Assembly: GCA_900553785.1 (NCBI GenBank)
Contig: USES01000022.1
Coordinates: 1 to 16,034 of the forward strand
DNA from: an uncultured Clostridium sp.
Lineage (GTDB): Bacteria; Bacillota; Clostridia; TANB77; CAG-465
Reading direction: 5' to 3'
Length of the DNA: 16,034 nucleotides
Part shown: positions 1 through 7,609 of the stretch, piece by piece
Position numbering within the stretch: position 1 is the stretch's first letter
Layout: each line of letters opens with the position of its first letter
Translations under genes and position numbers: made by a program
Notes under the pieces: model-generated
Database searches by the model: none
What the model saw: only the letters and a program-made list of their open reading frames with translations
Told to the model about the DNA's origin: nothing

Positions 1-3000
1 TATAGCATCATAACCTTTCATCATAGTTTCGACATCAAAATCAGTCGCTTTACATGATAACCAAGATGAATAAAAATATACTGGTTTATGAACTTTAATC
101 CAAGCAATTCTAAAAGCACTTACTACATATGCCGCAGCATGAGCCTTAGGGAACATATATTTAATCTTATTACATGAATCAATAAACCACTCAGGAATAT
201 TAGCATCTTGCATTATCTTTTTAAAGTTTTCCCAATTTTCTTTTTCCTTTGGTTTACTTGCTTTACCTTTACGTACAAATTCCATAATTTTAAATGCTTT
301 AATAGGTTCAACACCATGATACATTAAATAAATCATAATATCATCACGACAACCAATAACTTCACTAAATGGAACAACATTATTAATAATTAAGTCTCTC
401 GCATTACCTAGCCATACATCAGTACCATGGGATAGACCTGCAATCTGCATAAGATCGGCAAAGCAAGTTGGTTTTGCATCAATCATCATCTGTCTTGTAA
501 AGTTAGTACCACATTCAGGTAAGCTAAGAGTACCTGTTTGACAATCAATATCTTCAGGTGTAACGCCTAGTGCTTTTGGTGAAGTAAACAATGAATAAAC
601 ATCAGGATCTGACATTGATACTTCCATAACAGGAATACCTGTAAATTCTTCTAAGTAATGATAAACTGTAGGAGAATCATGACCAAGTTCATCAAGTTTA
701 CAAATTGTATCATGGATAGAATGGAAGTCGAAGTGAGTAGTAACATTATCAGACTTCATATCATTTGCAGGATGTTGTACCGGTGTAAATTCGTATATTT
801 CTCTTCCCTTTGGTACAACTATAATTCCACCTGGATGCTGGCCAGATGTCCTTTTAATACCAGTACATCCCCTTGCAATTCTATTTATTTCAGGAGTAAG
901 CATTTTTTTATTACGTTCTTCAAGATACTTTAATACAAACCCATATGCAGTTTTATCTGCAACTGTACCTATTGTCCCTGCCTTATATGTAGTTCCTTTA
1001 CCAAATATTACTTCCGTATATTTATGTGCTTTAGCTTGGTAATCTCCCGAAAAGTTAAGGTCTATATCCGGCTCTTTATCTCCGTTAAACCCTAGGAAAG
1101 TTTCAAATGGTATATCCATTCCGTCTTTTTCAAGTTTTTCTCCACATACTGGGCAGTTTTTATCTGGAAGATCAAATCCATTTTTAACACCATAATCTGA
1201 AAAATCTGAATATTTACATTTTTTACATCTATAATGTGCTTTAAGCGAGTTTACTTCAGTTATACCCGTCATATTAGCAACGAATGATGAACCAACAGAA
1301 CCTCTTGAGCCAACAAGATAGCCGTCTTCATTAGATTTCCAAACTAGCTTTTGTGCTATAATATACATAACGGAAAATCCATTTTTAATTATTGAGTCTA
1401 GTTCTTTTTCAAGTCTTTCATGAACAATATCTGGCAAAGGGTCGCCATAAAGTTCATGGGCCTTACTTTCGGCAATATTTCGTATTGTTTCTTCACAACC
1501 ATCAATATGTGGCGGGCATTTTTCATCAGATATTGGAGTTATTCTGTCGCACATATCTGCGACTAAATTTGTGTTTGTTACAACTATTTCATAAGCTTTT
1601 TCAGGTGGCAGATAATCAAACTCTTTTAGCATTTCTTCAGTTGTTCTAAAGTATAGAGGCGCTTGTTCATCTGCATCATCAAAGCCCATACCCGCCATTA
1701 TTATTCGTCTATAAATTTCATCTTCTGGGTTTAAGAAGTGGACATCACATGTTGCAACTACTGGCTTATTTAACTTATCTCCCAAGTTTACTATATCTAT
1801 ATTTATTTGTTTTAATTCTTCTTCTGTAAGCTTTACAAGCTCCCCATTTTTATTTTCTCTGCCACTTCTTGTGTAAAATTTATTATTTCCAAGTGGTTGC
1901 ACTTCAAGATAGTCATAAAAATTTGCAATTTTTTCTATATCCTCTTGGCTTTCCTTTTCAAACATTGCCTGGTAAAGTTCTCCGCTTTCGCAAGCGCTAC
2001 CAATAAGAAGTCCCTCTTTGTACCTATTTAACATTGACCTTGAAATTCTAGGACGTTTATTAAAATATGTAACGTGAGAATACGAAATTAATCTATATAA
2101 GTTTTTAAGTCCAACATAGTTTTTAGCAAATATTATAATATGGTAATATGGAAGTTTTCTTACATCTTCAACTTCACTAGAATACACATATCCTGTTATG
2201 TCTATACCGCGAGATACGGCATCTTCTAACATTTTTAGCATTACATATACTGTAGCTCTTGTGTCATTTATTGCTCTATGTGCTCCCTCTAACGTTACAC
2301 CCAAGTTTTCAGCAAGAGTACCTAATTTGTGATTTTCAAATGTAGGATAAAGCTCACGTGCTATAACCAAAGTATCCATTACATATGGAGTCATCTTATC
2401 CCATATCTTCTGTTCATTTGCAAAATGCCTAATAAAGCCCACATCAAATTTGGCATTATGTGCAACAAGTACGCTTCCAGATATAAAATCTAAAAACTTT
2501 GGAAGTATCTCTTCTATCGTCGGAGCATCTTTTACCATATCTGGCGTTATATGAGTTAACTCTTGTACTTCTTTAGGAATTATACACTCTGGGTTTACAA
2601 ATGTGGAGAATTCATCCACTATTTCCCCATTTTTAACTTTACATGCTGCTATTTCTGTTATTTTACATGTTCTAGCATCAAGCCCTGTTGTTTCAATATC
2701 AAAAACAACATAGGTCTCTGGCATATAAAAATCAGGTTCAATGTCTTGAACAAGATATCCCTCTACACCATATAATACTTTTATTGGCGCAGCATCTAGC
2801 ACTTCTTGTGTTGTAGGGTAACCAGCTTCTTTTTTAACTAAAGACGTAAAATTATCCATTATGACATGGTGTGCTTCAGGAAATGCTTGTACTACTCCAT
2901 GATCTGTTATGGCAACAGCTTTATGACCCCACTTAATAGCATTCTTTATTATACTAGTACATGAACTTACCCCGTCCATTGCGCTCATTTGAGTATGCAT

Positions 3001-4008
3001 GTGAAGCTCTACACGTTTAGTTTCTGCCGTGTCCATTCTTCCCTTCGGCTTTTCCCACTCTATAACGTTATTTGCAAGTATTGTAAGCTCTTTTGCATAA
3101 GGATCGTATTGTGCCTTACCAGAGGCTTTAACATAAGTTCCTTCTTTAACTTTTGCTTTAACAGCAGCAAGCTTTTTATCGTCTAAAAACATTTTAGTAG
3201 CAATAGTACTTGTCCTATCGCTAATGTCTAATGTAAGAAGTTTTTTGCCAGACTTAAGTTCACGTATATCCATTAATTCAACTTTTCCTGCAATGCATGC
3301 CTTATCATAGTCTGTATTTAAATCTTCTATATTATCTATTTTTTCTTTAGTAATATCTCTTCCAAGTATAACAATAGAGTTTTCCTCTTCCGTTTGTTCT
3401 TTTGGGTTTTCTTTATTATCTTGAATCTGAGGTACGACTTGCTTCATAATATTTGGACTTGGTTCTTTTTTTGTTTCATTTGGAATCTGCTGCATTATAT
3501 CTTCTCTCTTTACAACGAATTCAATTGGTTTTTCTTCCATAAAATTAGGGCTATTCTGAATATTTACCTCTTTTTCTACTCCATAAAAACCTTTTATGCA
3601 ACTAGATATAAGTTCATCAACTTTTTTTAATCTTAAAAATCCACTTTGATTATTTTTTAATTCTATAGTAACTACATCTTCCCCTATGTCTATGTTACCG
3701 TTATCAAACACCTGCGAAAGATAAGGCCTAGAAAATTTTAAATATTCAATTATATTAAATACATCTTGCTCTTCTATATCAAGTGGTGACACACAATTAA
3801 ACTTTAACTTGAAGTCATTTAAACTAAAACAATCTTTTGCTTTCTTAGTAAAATCCGAAACATCAACGGGATTAATTTTTCTATCTATGTTAATATACAT
3901 TATAGCCGTACTTGTTTTTTGAGAAAATTTAATCTCTTGAAGTTCAAGTTCAGATAATGTACTAGTGTCGCTAAGTGCTTTACTAAATAGCTCTTTTATC
4001 TTCCTCAT
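1..4008 (-). CDS. polC: DNA polymerase III alpha subunit, PolC type (3' end cut by window edge)
   Basis: This is the replicative DNA polymerase of low-GC Gram-positives, combining polymerase and proofreading exonuclease in one chain. The minus frame is open from ATG 4008 to the window edge (1336 codons, no stop). In order it shows an N-terminal domain, a Pro/Gln/Lys/Glu-rich linker (about residues 140-215), an OB-like segment (about 230-300), and the PHP domain opening with H336-M-H338. The embedded DEDD exonuclease carries D437-I-E439-T-T-G. A C-x2-C...C-x2-C zinc element follows, and then the palm motif PDIDLNF with catalytic D981 and D983. By comparison with B. subtilis PolC (1437 aa, from memory) about 115 C-terminal residues are missing. 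The start has a GGGGGT ribosome-binding site. The gene follows rseP by 85 nt. I see no frameshift, and identification is secure. Confidence 0.97.
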   Translation of the reverse strand, partial: MRKIKELFSKALSDTSTLSELELQEIKFSQKTSTAIMYINIDRKINPVDVSDFTKKAKDCFSLNDFKLKFNCVSPLDIEEQDVFNIIEYLKFSRPYLSQVFDNGNIDIGEDVVTIELKNNQSGFLRLKKVDELISSCIKGFYGVEKEVNIQNSPNFMEEKPIEFVVKREDIMQQIPNETKKEPSPNIMKQVVPQIQDNKENPKEQTEEENSIVILGRDITKEKIDNIEDLNTDYDKACIAGKVELMDIRELKSGKKLLTLDISDRTSTIATKMFLDDKKLAAVKAKVKEGTYVKASGKAQYDPYAKELTILANNVIEWEKPKGRMDTAETKRVELHMHTQMSAMDGVSSCTSIIKNAIKWGHKAVAITDHGVVQAFPEAHHVIMDNFTSLVKKEAGYPTTQEVLDAAPIKVLYGVEGYLVQDIEPDFYMPETYVVFDIETTGLDARTCKITEIAACKVKNGEIVDEFSTFVNPECIIPKEVQELTHITPDMVKDAPTIEEILPKFLDFISGSVLVAHNAKFDVGFIRHFANEQKIWDKMTPYVMDTLVIARELYPTFENHKLGTLAENLGVTLEGAHRAINDTRATVYVMLKMLEDAVSRGIDITGYVYSSEVEDVRKLPYYHIIIFAKNYVGLKNLYRLISYSHVTYFNKRPRISRSMLNRYKEGLLIGSACESGELYQAMFEKESQEDIEKIANFYDYLEVQPLGNNKFYTRSGRENKNGELVKLTEEELKQINIDIVNLGDKLNKPVVATCDVHFLNPEDEIYRRIIMAGMGFDDADEQAPLYFRTTEEMLKEFDYLPPEKAYEIVVTNTNLVADMCDRITPISDEKCPPHIDGCEETIRNIAESKAHELYGDPLPDIVHERLEKELDSIIKNGFSVMYIIAQKLVWKSNEDGYLVGSRGSVGSSFVANMTGITEVNSLKAHYRCKKCKYSDFSDYGVKNGFDLPDKNCPVCGEKLEKDGMDIPFETFLGFNGDKEPDIDLNFSGDYQAKAHKYTEVIFGKGTTYKAGTIGTVADKTAYGFVLKYLEERNKKMLTPEINRIARGCTGIKRTSGQHPGGIIVVPKGREIYEFTPVQHPANDMKSDNVTTHFDFHSIHDTICKLDELGHDSPTVYHYLEEFTGIPVMEVSMSDPDVYSLFTSPKALGVTPEDIDCQTGTLSLPECGTNFTRQMMIDAKPTCFADLMQIAGLSHGTDVWLGNARDLIINNVVPFSEVIGCRDDIMIYLMYHGVEPIKAFKIMEFVRKGKASKPKEKENWENFKKIMQDANIPEWFIDSCNKIKYMFPKAHAAAYVVSAFRIAWIKVHKPVYFYSSWLSCKATDFDVETMMKGYDAI

Positions 4009-4029
4009 ATTTACCCCCACATAGAAATT

Positions 4030-4072
4030 AAAAACCCAAAACACAACATTAATATGTATATTTTGGATTTTT
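4030..4072 (-). terminator. A/U-rich hairpin between rseP and polC (weak terminator or attenuator candidate)
   Basis: Arms 4030-4041 and 4061-4072 are 12 nt each and pair over their full length if one G-U is allowed in the minus-strand RNA. The loop is 19 nt. In the minus transcript the second arm ends in GGGUUUUU, followed by AAUUU. The stem has only three G-containing pairs, so it is weak. It could partly terminate rseP transcripts or tune polC expression. No separate polC promoter is obvious in the 85-nt gap, so read-through is probably needed. Confidence 0.4.
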
Positions 4073-4093
4073 AATTTTTTCTTATGTTCAATT

Positions 4094-5350
4094 TTATATT
4101 ATCCTAATTATGTCTTTAATTGTAACAAATATTGTAAGCAATATCAAAAGTGAAAAGCCGATTCCGCTTAAGGTTAATTCAACCTTTTGAGGAACTTTTT
4201 TTCTGGTTATTCCCTCTATCAACACAAGTACTACTTTTCCTCCATCAAGAGGTGGAAAAGGCATAATGTTTGCCATACCTATTGCAAGAGATATTGTTGC
4301 TACCAAAGTCAACAGTTCAACAATTCCTCGAGCCTTTGATACCATTTCACCGACACCAACTATTCCAGACATTTGTGAAAGTTTAACTTTACCTTTAAAT
4401 AGGTCTACATACGAGTCAACCACTCTTATTACTGTGTTAACAGATTTATACCAAGAATACCCCAAAGTTGTTGGTACTATTTCTACACCTGTTATCCCAA
4501 AATTTACAAATTCAGTTTTGGCTGGAGTTATTTTTAATTCTTTAGTGTTACCGCCTCTTAAAACTGTAATGCTAATCTCCTTATCTACATAACTTGTAAC
4601 AGCTCTAATCACGTCAGTTGAACTATTTACACTCACGTTTTCTACAGAAATTATCTCATCACCAGATTTTATTCCTGCTTGCTCTGCTCTTGAACCTGGC
4701 TCTACAATATTAACTATTGCCTTTAACGTTCCATCCTCATTTACGTTATTTGAATCAAAATATACACCAATATATCCTTTTACGCTTACGATATTTTTTA
4801 AAGTAGTTGCCTTTTCCTCACCACCAGATAAAAATCTTACCTCTACTTCATTTTTATTTGTATCATCATACAATGCAATATCTTGATATATGTGAGTTCT
4901 TACACCACCAATACTTGTTATGCTATCTCCGTCACGAAGACCGGCTTCATATAATACACTGCTTTCTGGTAAATCTTTTAAAGTAGTTGTATATGTATCT
5001 GATGTAAAATTTATCCCAAGCATTATACATATTCCAAGAATAAAGTTAAATGTAACTCCTGCAACTAAAACAAGTATTCTTTGCCAACATGGTTTATTGC
5101 AAAACGCATTTTCACTTTCTTTACTACCATCTTCTCCTTCAATATCTACATAGCCACCAAGCAATATAAGTCTAAAAGAGTATGTAGTACCTTTATATTT
5201 TTTTTGCCAAATTGCTTTTCCAAAGCCAATACTAAACTCATTTACCGTCATTTTAAAAGCTTTTGCTACTATAAAATGTCCAAATTCATGAACTATAGCA
5301 ACAACAGATAACACAAGTATTAGTTCTATTATTGTAATTATAATACTCAA
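4094..5350 (-). CDS. rseP: Site-2 zinc metalloprotease RseP/RasP family
   Basis: A membrane-embedded protease that cuts transmembrane segments, such as anti-sigma factors or leftover signal peptides. Of 418 residues, the zinc motif HEFGH lies at 21-25 in the first membrane helix. The third ligand motif, PFPPLDGG, has D369 in a C-terminal helix. Between them are two PDZ-like repeats (about 105-190 and 205-285), recognisable from the segments AGLRDGDSI and AGIKSGDEI. The final 20 or so residues form another membrane segment. Translation starts at TTG, with GAGG six bases upstream; no nearby ATG retains the first helix. It lies 32 nt after cdsA in the frr-cdsA-rseP-polC run. In many Firmicutes dxr precedes this gene, but it is absent here. 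The substrate cannot be told from sequence. Confidence 0.95.
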   Translation of the reverse strand: MSIIITIIELILVLSVVAIVHEFGHFIVAKAFKMTVNEFSIGFGKAIWQKKYKGTTYSFRLILLGGYVDIEGEDGSKESENAFCNKPCWQRILVLVAGVTFNFILGICIMLGINFTSDTYTTTLKDLPESSVLYEAGLRDGDSITSIGGVRTHIYQDIALYDDTNKNEVEVRFLSGGEEKATTLKNIVSVKGYIGVYFDSNNVNEDGTLKAIVNIVEPGSRAEQAGIKSGDEIISVENVSVNSSTDVIRAVTSYVDKEISITVLRGGNTKELKITPAKTEFVNFGITGVEIVPTTLGYSWYKSVNTVIRVVDSYVDLFKGKVKLSQMSGIVGVGEMVSKARGIVELLTLVATISLAIGMANIMPFPPLDGGKVVLVLIEGITRKKVPQKVELTLSGIGFSLLILLTIFVTIKDIIRII

Positions 5351-5382
5351 AATATACCTCGACCTTTCCTAGTCCTTATTTA

Positions 5383-6195
5383 TTATATGTATAATTTTAT
5401 AAATATATATACAATTGGAGCAACGAACATTAGACTGTCGAATCTATCTAATATTCCACCGTGTCCTGGCATTATATTTCCAAAATCTTTTATCTTGCAA
5501 TATCTTTTAATTGCAGATGCAGTAAGATCACCAAACTGTCCTGCAACAGATGCCACAAGTGCAACAAACACCCAATATATGATATTTACATTTATACTTA
5601 AAGCGTATTTACCAATAAGTGCTAATATAATAAATGCAATTAATACTCCTATTATTCCACCTATAGAGCCTTCAACTGTTTTATTAGGGCTGATATCTGG
5701 CGCGAGTTTTGTTTTACCTATTCTAGAGCCCACTAAAAATGCAAATGTATCACTTACAAAAGCGCCACAAAATACGAATAAAATATAAAATCTACCATAT
5801 GGTAATGCTAATATAAGCTTAATAAACGCTAAAGTAAACGGTATATATAATACTCCTAAAATTGTTATAGCTATATCTTTCATCGTTCTTTTTACATTTG
5901 ACAACATGATATATGCAAAAGAGCCAATTAGTGCCATAGGAAGTAATATTTTAATAAGCATAATTCTGTATTCCTCTGGAATTAGTCCACCAGTAAAAAC
6001 AATGCATAGACAACCAAGATATGCAATCCAAGATATAGGTTTATAGCCTATACCTTTAAAAGCTCTCAAATACTCGAATGTTGCAATAACTGAAATTATA
6101 ACTACAGCAACTGTGTCAAACCATCTATTATCTATAACAAGTATAGCAATCCATAAAAGCACAAATACTATTGCTGATATTATCCTTTTTTTCAT
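5383..6195 (-). CDS. cdsA: Phosphatidate cytidylyltransferase (CDP-diacylglycerol synthase)
   Basis: Makes CDP-diacylglycerol from CTP and phosphatidic acid at the membrane, the branch point for phosphatidylglycerol and other phospholipids. The 270-residue chain is almost entirely hydrophobic helices. It carries the family segment SDTFAFLVGSRIGKTKLAP with PNKTVEGSIGG (about 148-180). The C-terminal signature covers about 227-254: SAIKR, KDFGN, then PGHGGILDRFDS with the conserved Gly-His-Gly-Gly and Asp-Arg. The length is normal for the family. ATG 6195 lies 3 bp after the frr stop codon and its ribosome-binding site (GGAAG) is inside the end of frr, so the two are translationally linked. uppS, which usually sits between frr and cdsA in Firmicutes, is missing here. 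Confidence 0.97.
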   Translation of the reverse strand: MKKRIISAIVFVLLWIAILVIDNRWFDTVAVVIISVIATFEYLRAFKGIGYKPISWIAYLGCLCIVFTGGLIPEEYRIMLIKILLPMALIGSFAYIMLSNVKRTMKDIAITILGVLYIPFTLAFIKLILALPYGRFYILFVFCGAFVSDTFAFLVGSRIGKTKLAPDISPNKTVEGSIGGIIGVLIAFIILALIGKYALSINVNIIYWVFVALVASVAGQFGDLTASAIKRYCKIKDFGNIMPGHGGILDRFDSLMFVAPIVYIFIKLYI

Positions 6196-6198
6196 AAT

Positions 6199-6747
6199 TT
6201 ATACTTCCATTATTTCTTTTTCTTTTTCTGATACCTTATTTGAAACTAAATCAACATATTTATCTGTTAATTTTTGTATTTTTTCTTCTTCTGTATGCAA
6301 TTCGTCTTCGCTTATATCTCCATCTTTTTCAAGTTTTTTTGCAGCAGTAAGCGCATCCCTTCTTATATTTCTTATTGTAACTTTAATATTTTCTCCAAGT
6401 TCTCTTATTTCTTTTGCTAATTCTTTACGTCTTGCTTCATTAAGTTCTGGGAACAAAAGTCTAATTCCTGATGCATCTTGCAAAGGGTTAATTCCTATAT
6501 CTGCTTTAGTAATTGCTTTAGCAATTTCTGGTATAAGATTTCTGTCCCATGGAGTAATTAAAATTTGTCTTGGTTCAGGCACAGATACAGATGCCAATTG
6601 GTTTATTGGAGTAACTGCTCCATAATACTCTACCTTAACTTTATTCAAAATCTGAGGGTTTGCACGTCCAGCACGTATATTACCTAGTTCTTCCTCAAGA
6701 TAATCAATCTTTTCTTTCATTTTACTTTCAAAGTCTGTTAAATCCAT
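6199..6747 (-). CDS. frr: Ribosome recycling factor
   Basis: Splits the post-termination ribosome together with EF-G so that subunits can be reused. The protein has 182 residues, close to the usual 185 or so. It has the expected features: N-terminal coiled-coil helix with IRAGRANPQIL (about residues 24-34), the GAVTPINQLASVSVPEPRQ region, and the segment NPLQDASGIRLLFPELNEARRKEL leading into the long C-terminal helices. ATG 6747 has a strong GGAGGAG site nine bases upstream. A promoter and the preceding gene's terminator lie immediately upstream, so frr appears to be the first gene of the frr-cdsA-rseP-polC transcription unit. In most Firmicutes pyrH directly precedes frr; here a pilin-dockerin gene does. 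Confidence 0.98.
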   Translation of the reverse strand: MDLTDFESKMKEKIDYLEEELGNIRAGRANPQILNKVKVEYYGAVTPINQLASVSVPEPRQILITPWDRNLIPEIAKAITKADIGINPLQDASGIRLLFPELNEARRKELAKEIRELGENIKVTIRNIRRDALTAAKKLEKDGDISEDELHTEEEKIQKLTDKYVDLVSNKVSEKEKEIMEV

Positions 6748-6776
6748 ATATATATTCTCCTCCTAAATACTTAATA

Positions 6777-6804
6777 ATTATACTATATTTACAAAAAAAA
6801 GCAA
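6777..6804 (-). promoter_or_regulatory. Sigma-A type promoter of frr operon
   Basis: The -10 is TATAAT (6777-6782) and the -35 is TTGCTT (6799-6804), with a 16-bp spacer read on the minus strand. The -35 coincides with the foot of the terminator stem of the upstream pilin-dockerin gene. The predicted transcript starts near 6770 and has a leader of about 23 nt before the frr ATG. Confidence 0.7.
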
Positions 6805-6834
6805 GCAAAAGAATAAAAGTTATCCTTTTGCTTG
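6802..6834 (-). terminator. Rho-independent terminator of the pilin-dockerin gene
   Basis: A perfect 10-bp stem, CAAGCAAAAG (minus strand, from 6834) with CTTTTGCTTG (6811-6802), and a 13-nt loop. One C and then eight Ts follow in the minus-strand transcript (6800-6793). It lies just downstream of the stop codon at 6848. Confidence 0.9.
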
Positions 6835-6847
6835 AGTTTGCGTTTTA

Positions 6848-7531
6848 CTAATAATCTGGACAATTTAACTCAGTTACCAACCCTGCAATATAGTTAGTAA
6901 GTATCTGAACGTCTTGTGAATCTACTTTACCATCTAAATTCAAATCCGCGGCTTTTAAATTTATCTCTACATTTCCACCATTTACATATCCGTTCATTGT
7001 AACTTTATCTAAGGAATCTATTTTACCATCTCCGTCTACATCGCCACAAAGAAAATGTTCAGGTCTAGTAGTGTATACGTCAAGTGCAAAATACAATTTT
7101 TCATCTATCTTAACACCAGTTATATAATACACACACGTTCCCATATCATTTATATATAAAACATCTGAGTCTTCAGTTATATTATATACAGTTTCTTCAA
7201 CGTTAATTTTCTTAATATCTAAAGCATAAAACTTGCCCTCGTCATCCCCATTTGAACTTATTTTGTTTGAAAGTTCTTCTTTAACACTGACATCTACTTT
7301 ATCCAATAATTGCTCTTTAGTCAAAGCTGCTACATTCGATTTTACAGGTAGAATTCCTGTTGTAGCATAATATGCCGTAACAGCATCTTGCAGTTTTGAC
7401 ATATTTGTGAAAAAATTAGCTCTCTTTGACATGTTAATACTATCTCTCGAAGAATATACAGTTACCCCAGCTATTACTGACAATACTACTATTATTACAG
7501 CCATAATAATAAGTGATACACCTTTTTTCAT
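6848..7531 (-). CDS. Pilin-like membrane-anchored protein with C-terminal type I dockerin
   Basis: A 227-residue secreted or surface protein. The N-terminus MKKGVSLIIM and a long hydrophobic stretch (to about residue 23) resemble clostridial type IV pilin-like leaders, but the usual Glu at mature position 5 is absent, so it could simply be a membrane anchor. A helical segment (about 35-60) and a small beta-rich domain (about 100-155, containing the TCVYYITG motif) follow. The C-terminus is a dockerin with two calcium loops, D164-D166-D168-D172-D175 and D196-N198-D200-D204-D207, each followed by a helix. Cys162 and Cys224 flank it. ATG 7531 was chosen because GGAGGAG sits just upstream; an in-frame TTG at 7546 would overlap that site. 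It has its own promoter and terminator and sits where pyrH is expected. Partner and role are unknown. Confidence 0.88.
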   Translation of the reverse strand: MKKGVSLIIMAVIIVVLSVIAGVTVYSSRDSINMSKRANFFTNMSKLQDAVTAYYATTGILPVKSNVAALTKEQLLDKVDVSVKEELSNKISSNGDDEGKFYALDIKKINVEETVYNITEDSDVLYINDMGTCVYYITGVKIDEKLYFALDVYTTRPEHFLCGDVDGDGKIDSLDKVTMNGYVNGGNVEINLKAADLNLDGKVDSQDVQILTNYIAGLVTELNCPDY

Positions 7532-7557
7532 TAGTTTCTCCTCCAAACATCAGCATA

Positions 7558-7586
7558 ATTATACTAAAATAAAAGTTCACATGCAA
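7558..7586 (-). promoter_or_regulatory. Sigma-A type promoter of the pilin-dockerin gene
   Basis: The -10 is TATAAT (7558-7563) and the -35 is TTGCAT (7581-7586), with a spacer of exactly 17 bp on the minus strand. The -35 lies inside the tsf terminator hairpin. Transcription would start near 7551, giving a leader of about 20 nt with GGAGGAG. Confidence 0.75.
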
Positions 7587-7605
7587 CTAATGCACGTGAA
7601 CTTTT
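7571..7605 (-). terminator. Rho-independent terminator of rpsB-tsf
   Basis: Two 15-nt arms (7571-7585 and 7591-7605) flank a 5-nt loop. All positions pair in the minus-strand RNA if one G-U is counted. The stem ends in UUUU, followed by AUUUU. It begins five bases past the tsf stop codon. Confidence 0.92.
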
Positions 7606-7609
7606 AAAA

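Noticed and set aside
658..3630. Several plus-strand open frames opposite polC (such as 658-933 and 1392-1649)
   Set aside because: They lie antisense to a continuous, fully recognisable PolC frame, have no ribosome-binding sites, and their translations are low-complexity Phe/Tyr/Cys-rich, as expected from the complement of AT-rich coding DNA.
1..4008. polC as a pseudogene, because no stop codon is seen
   Set aside because: The frame is intact from ATG to position 1 with all catalytic motifs; the missing stop is due to the window edge.
4119..4127. A copy of the mbl operator half-site (ATTGTAACA) near the end of rseP
   Set aside because: It is a single half-site inside coding sequence without its inverted partner; expected by chance in AT-rich DNA.
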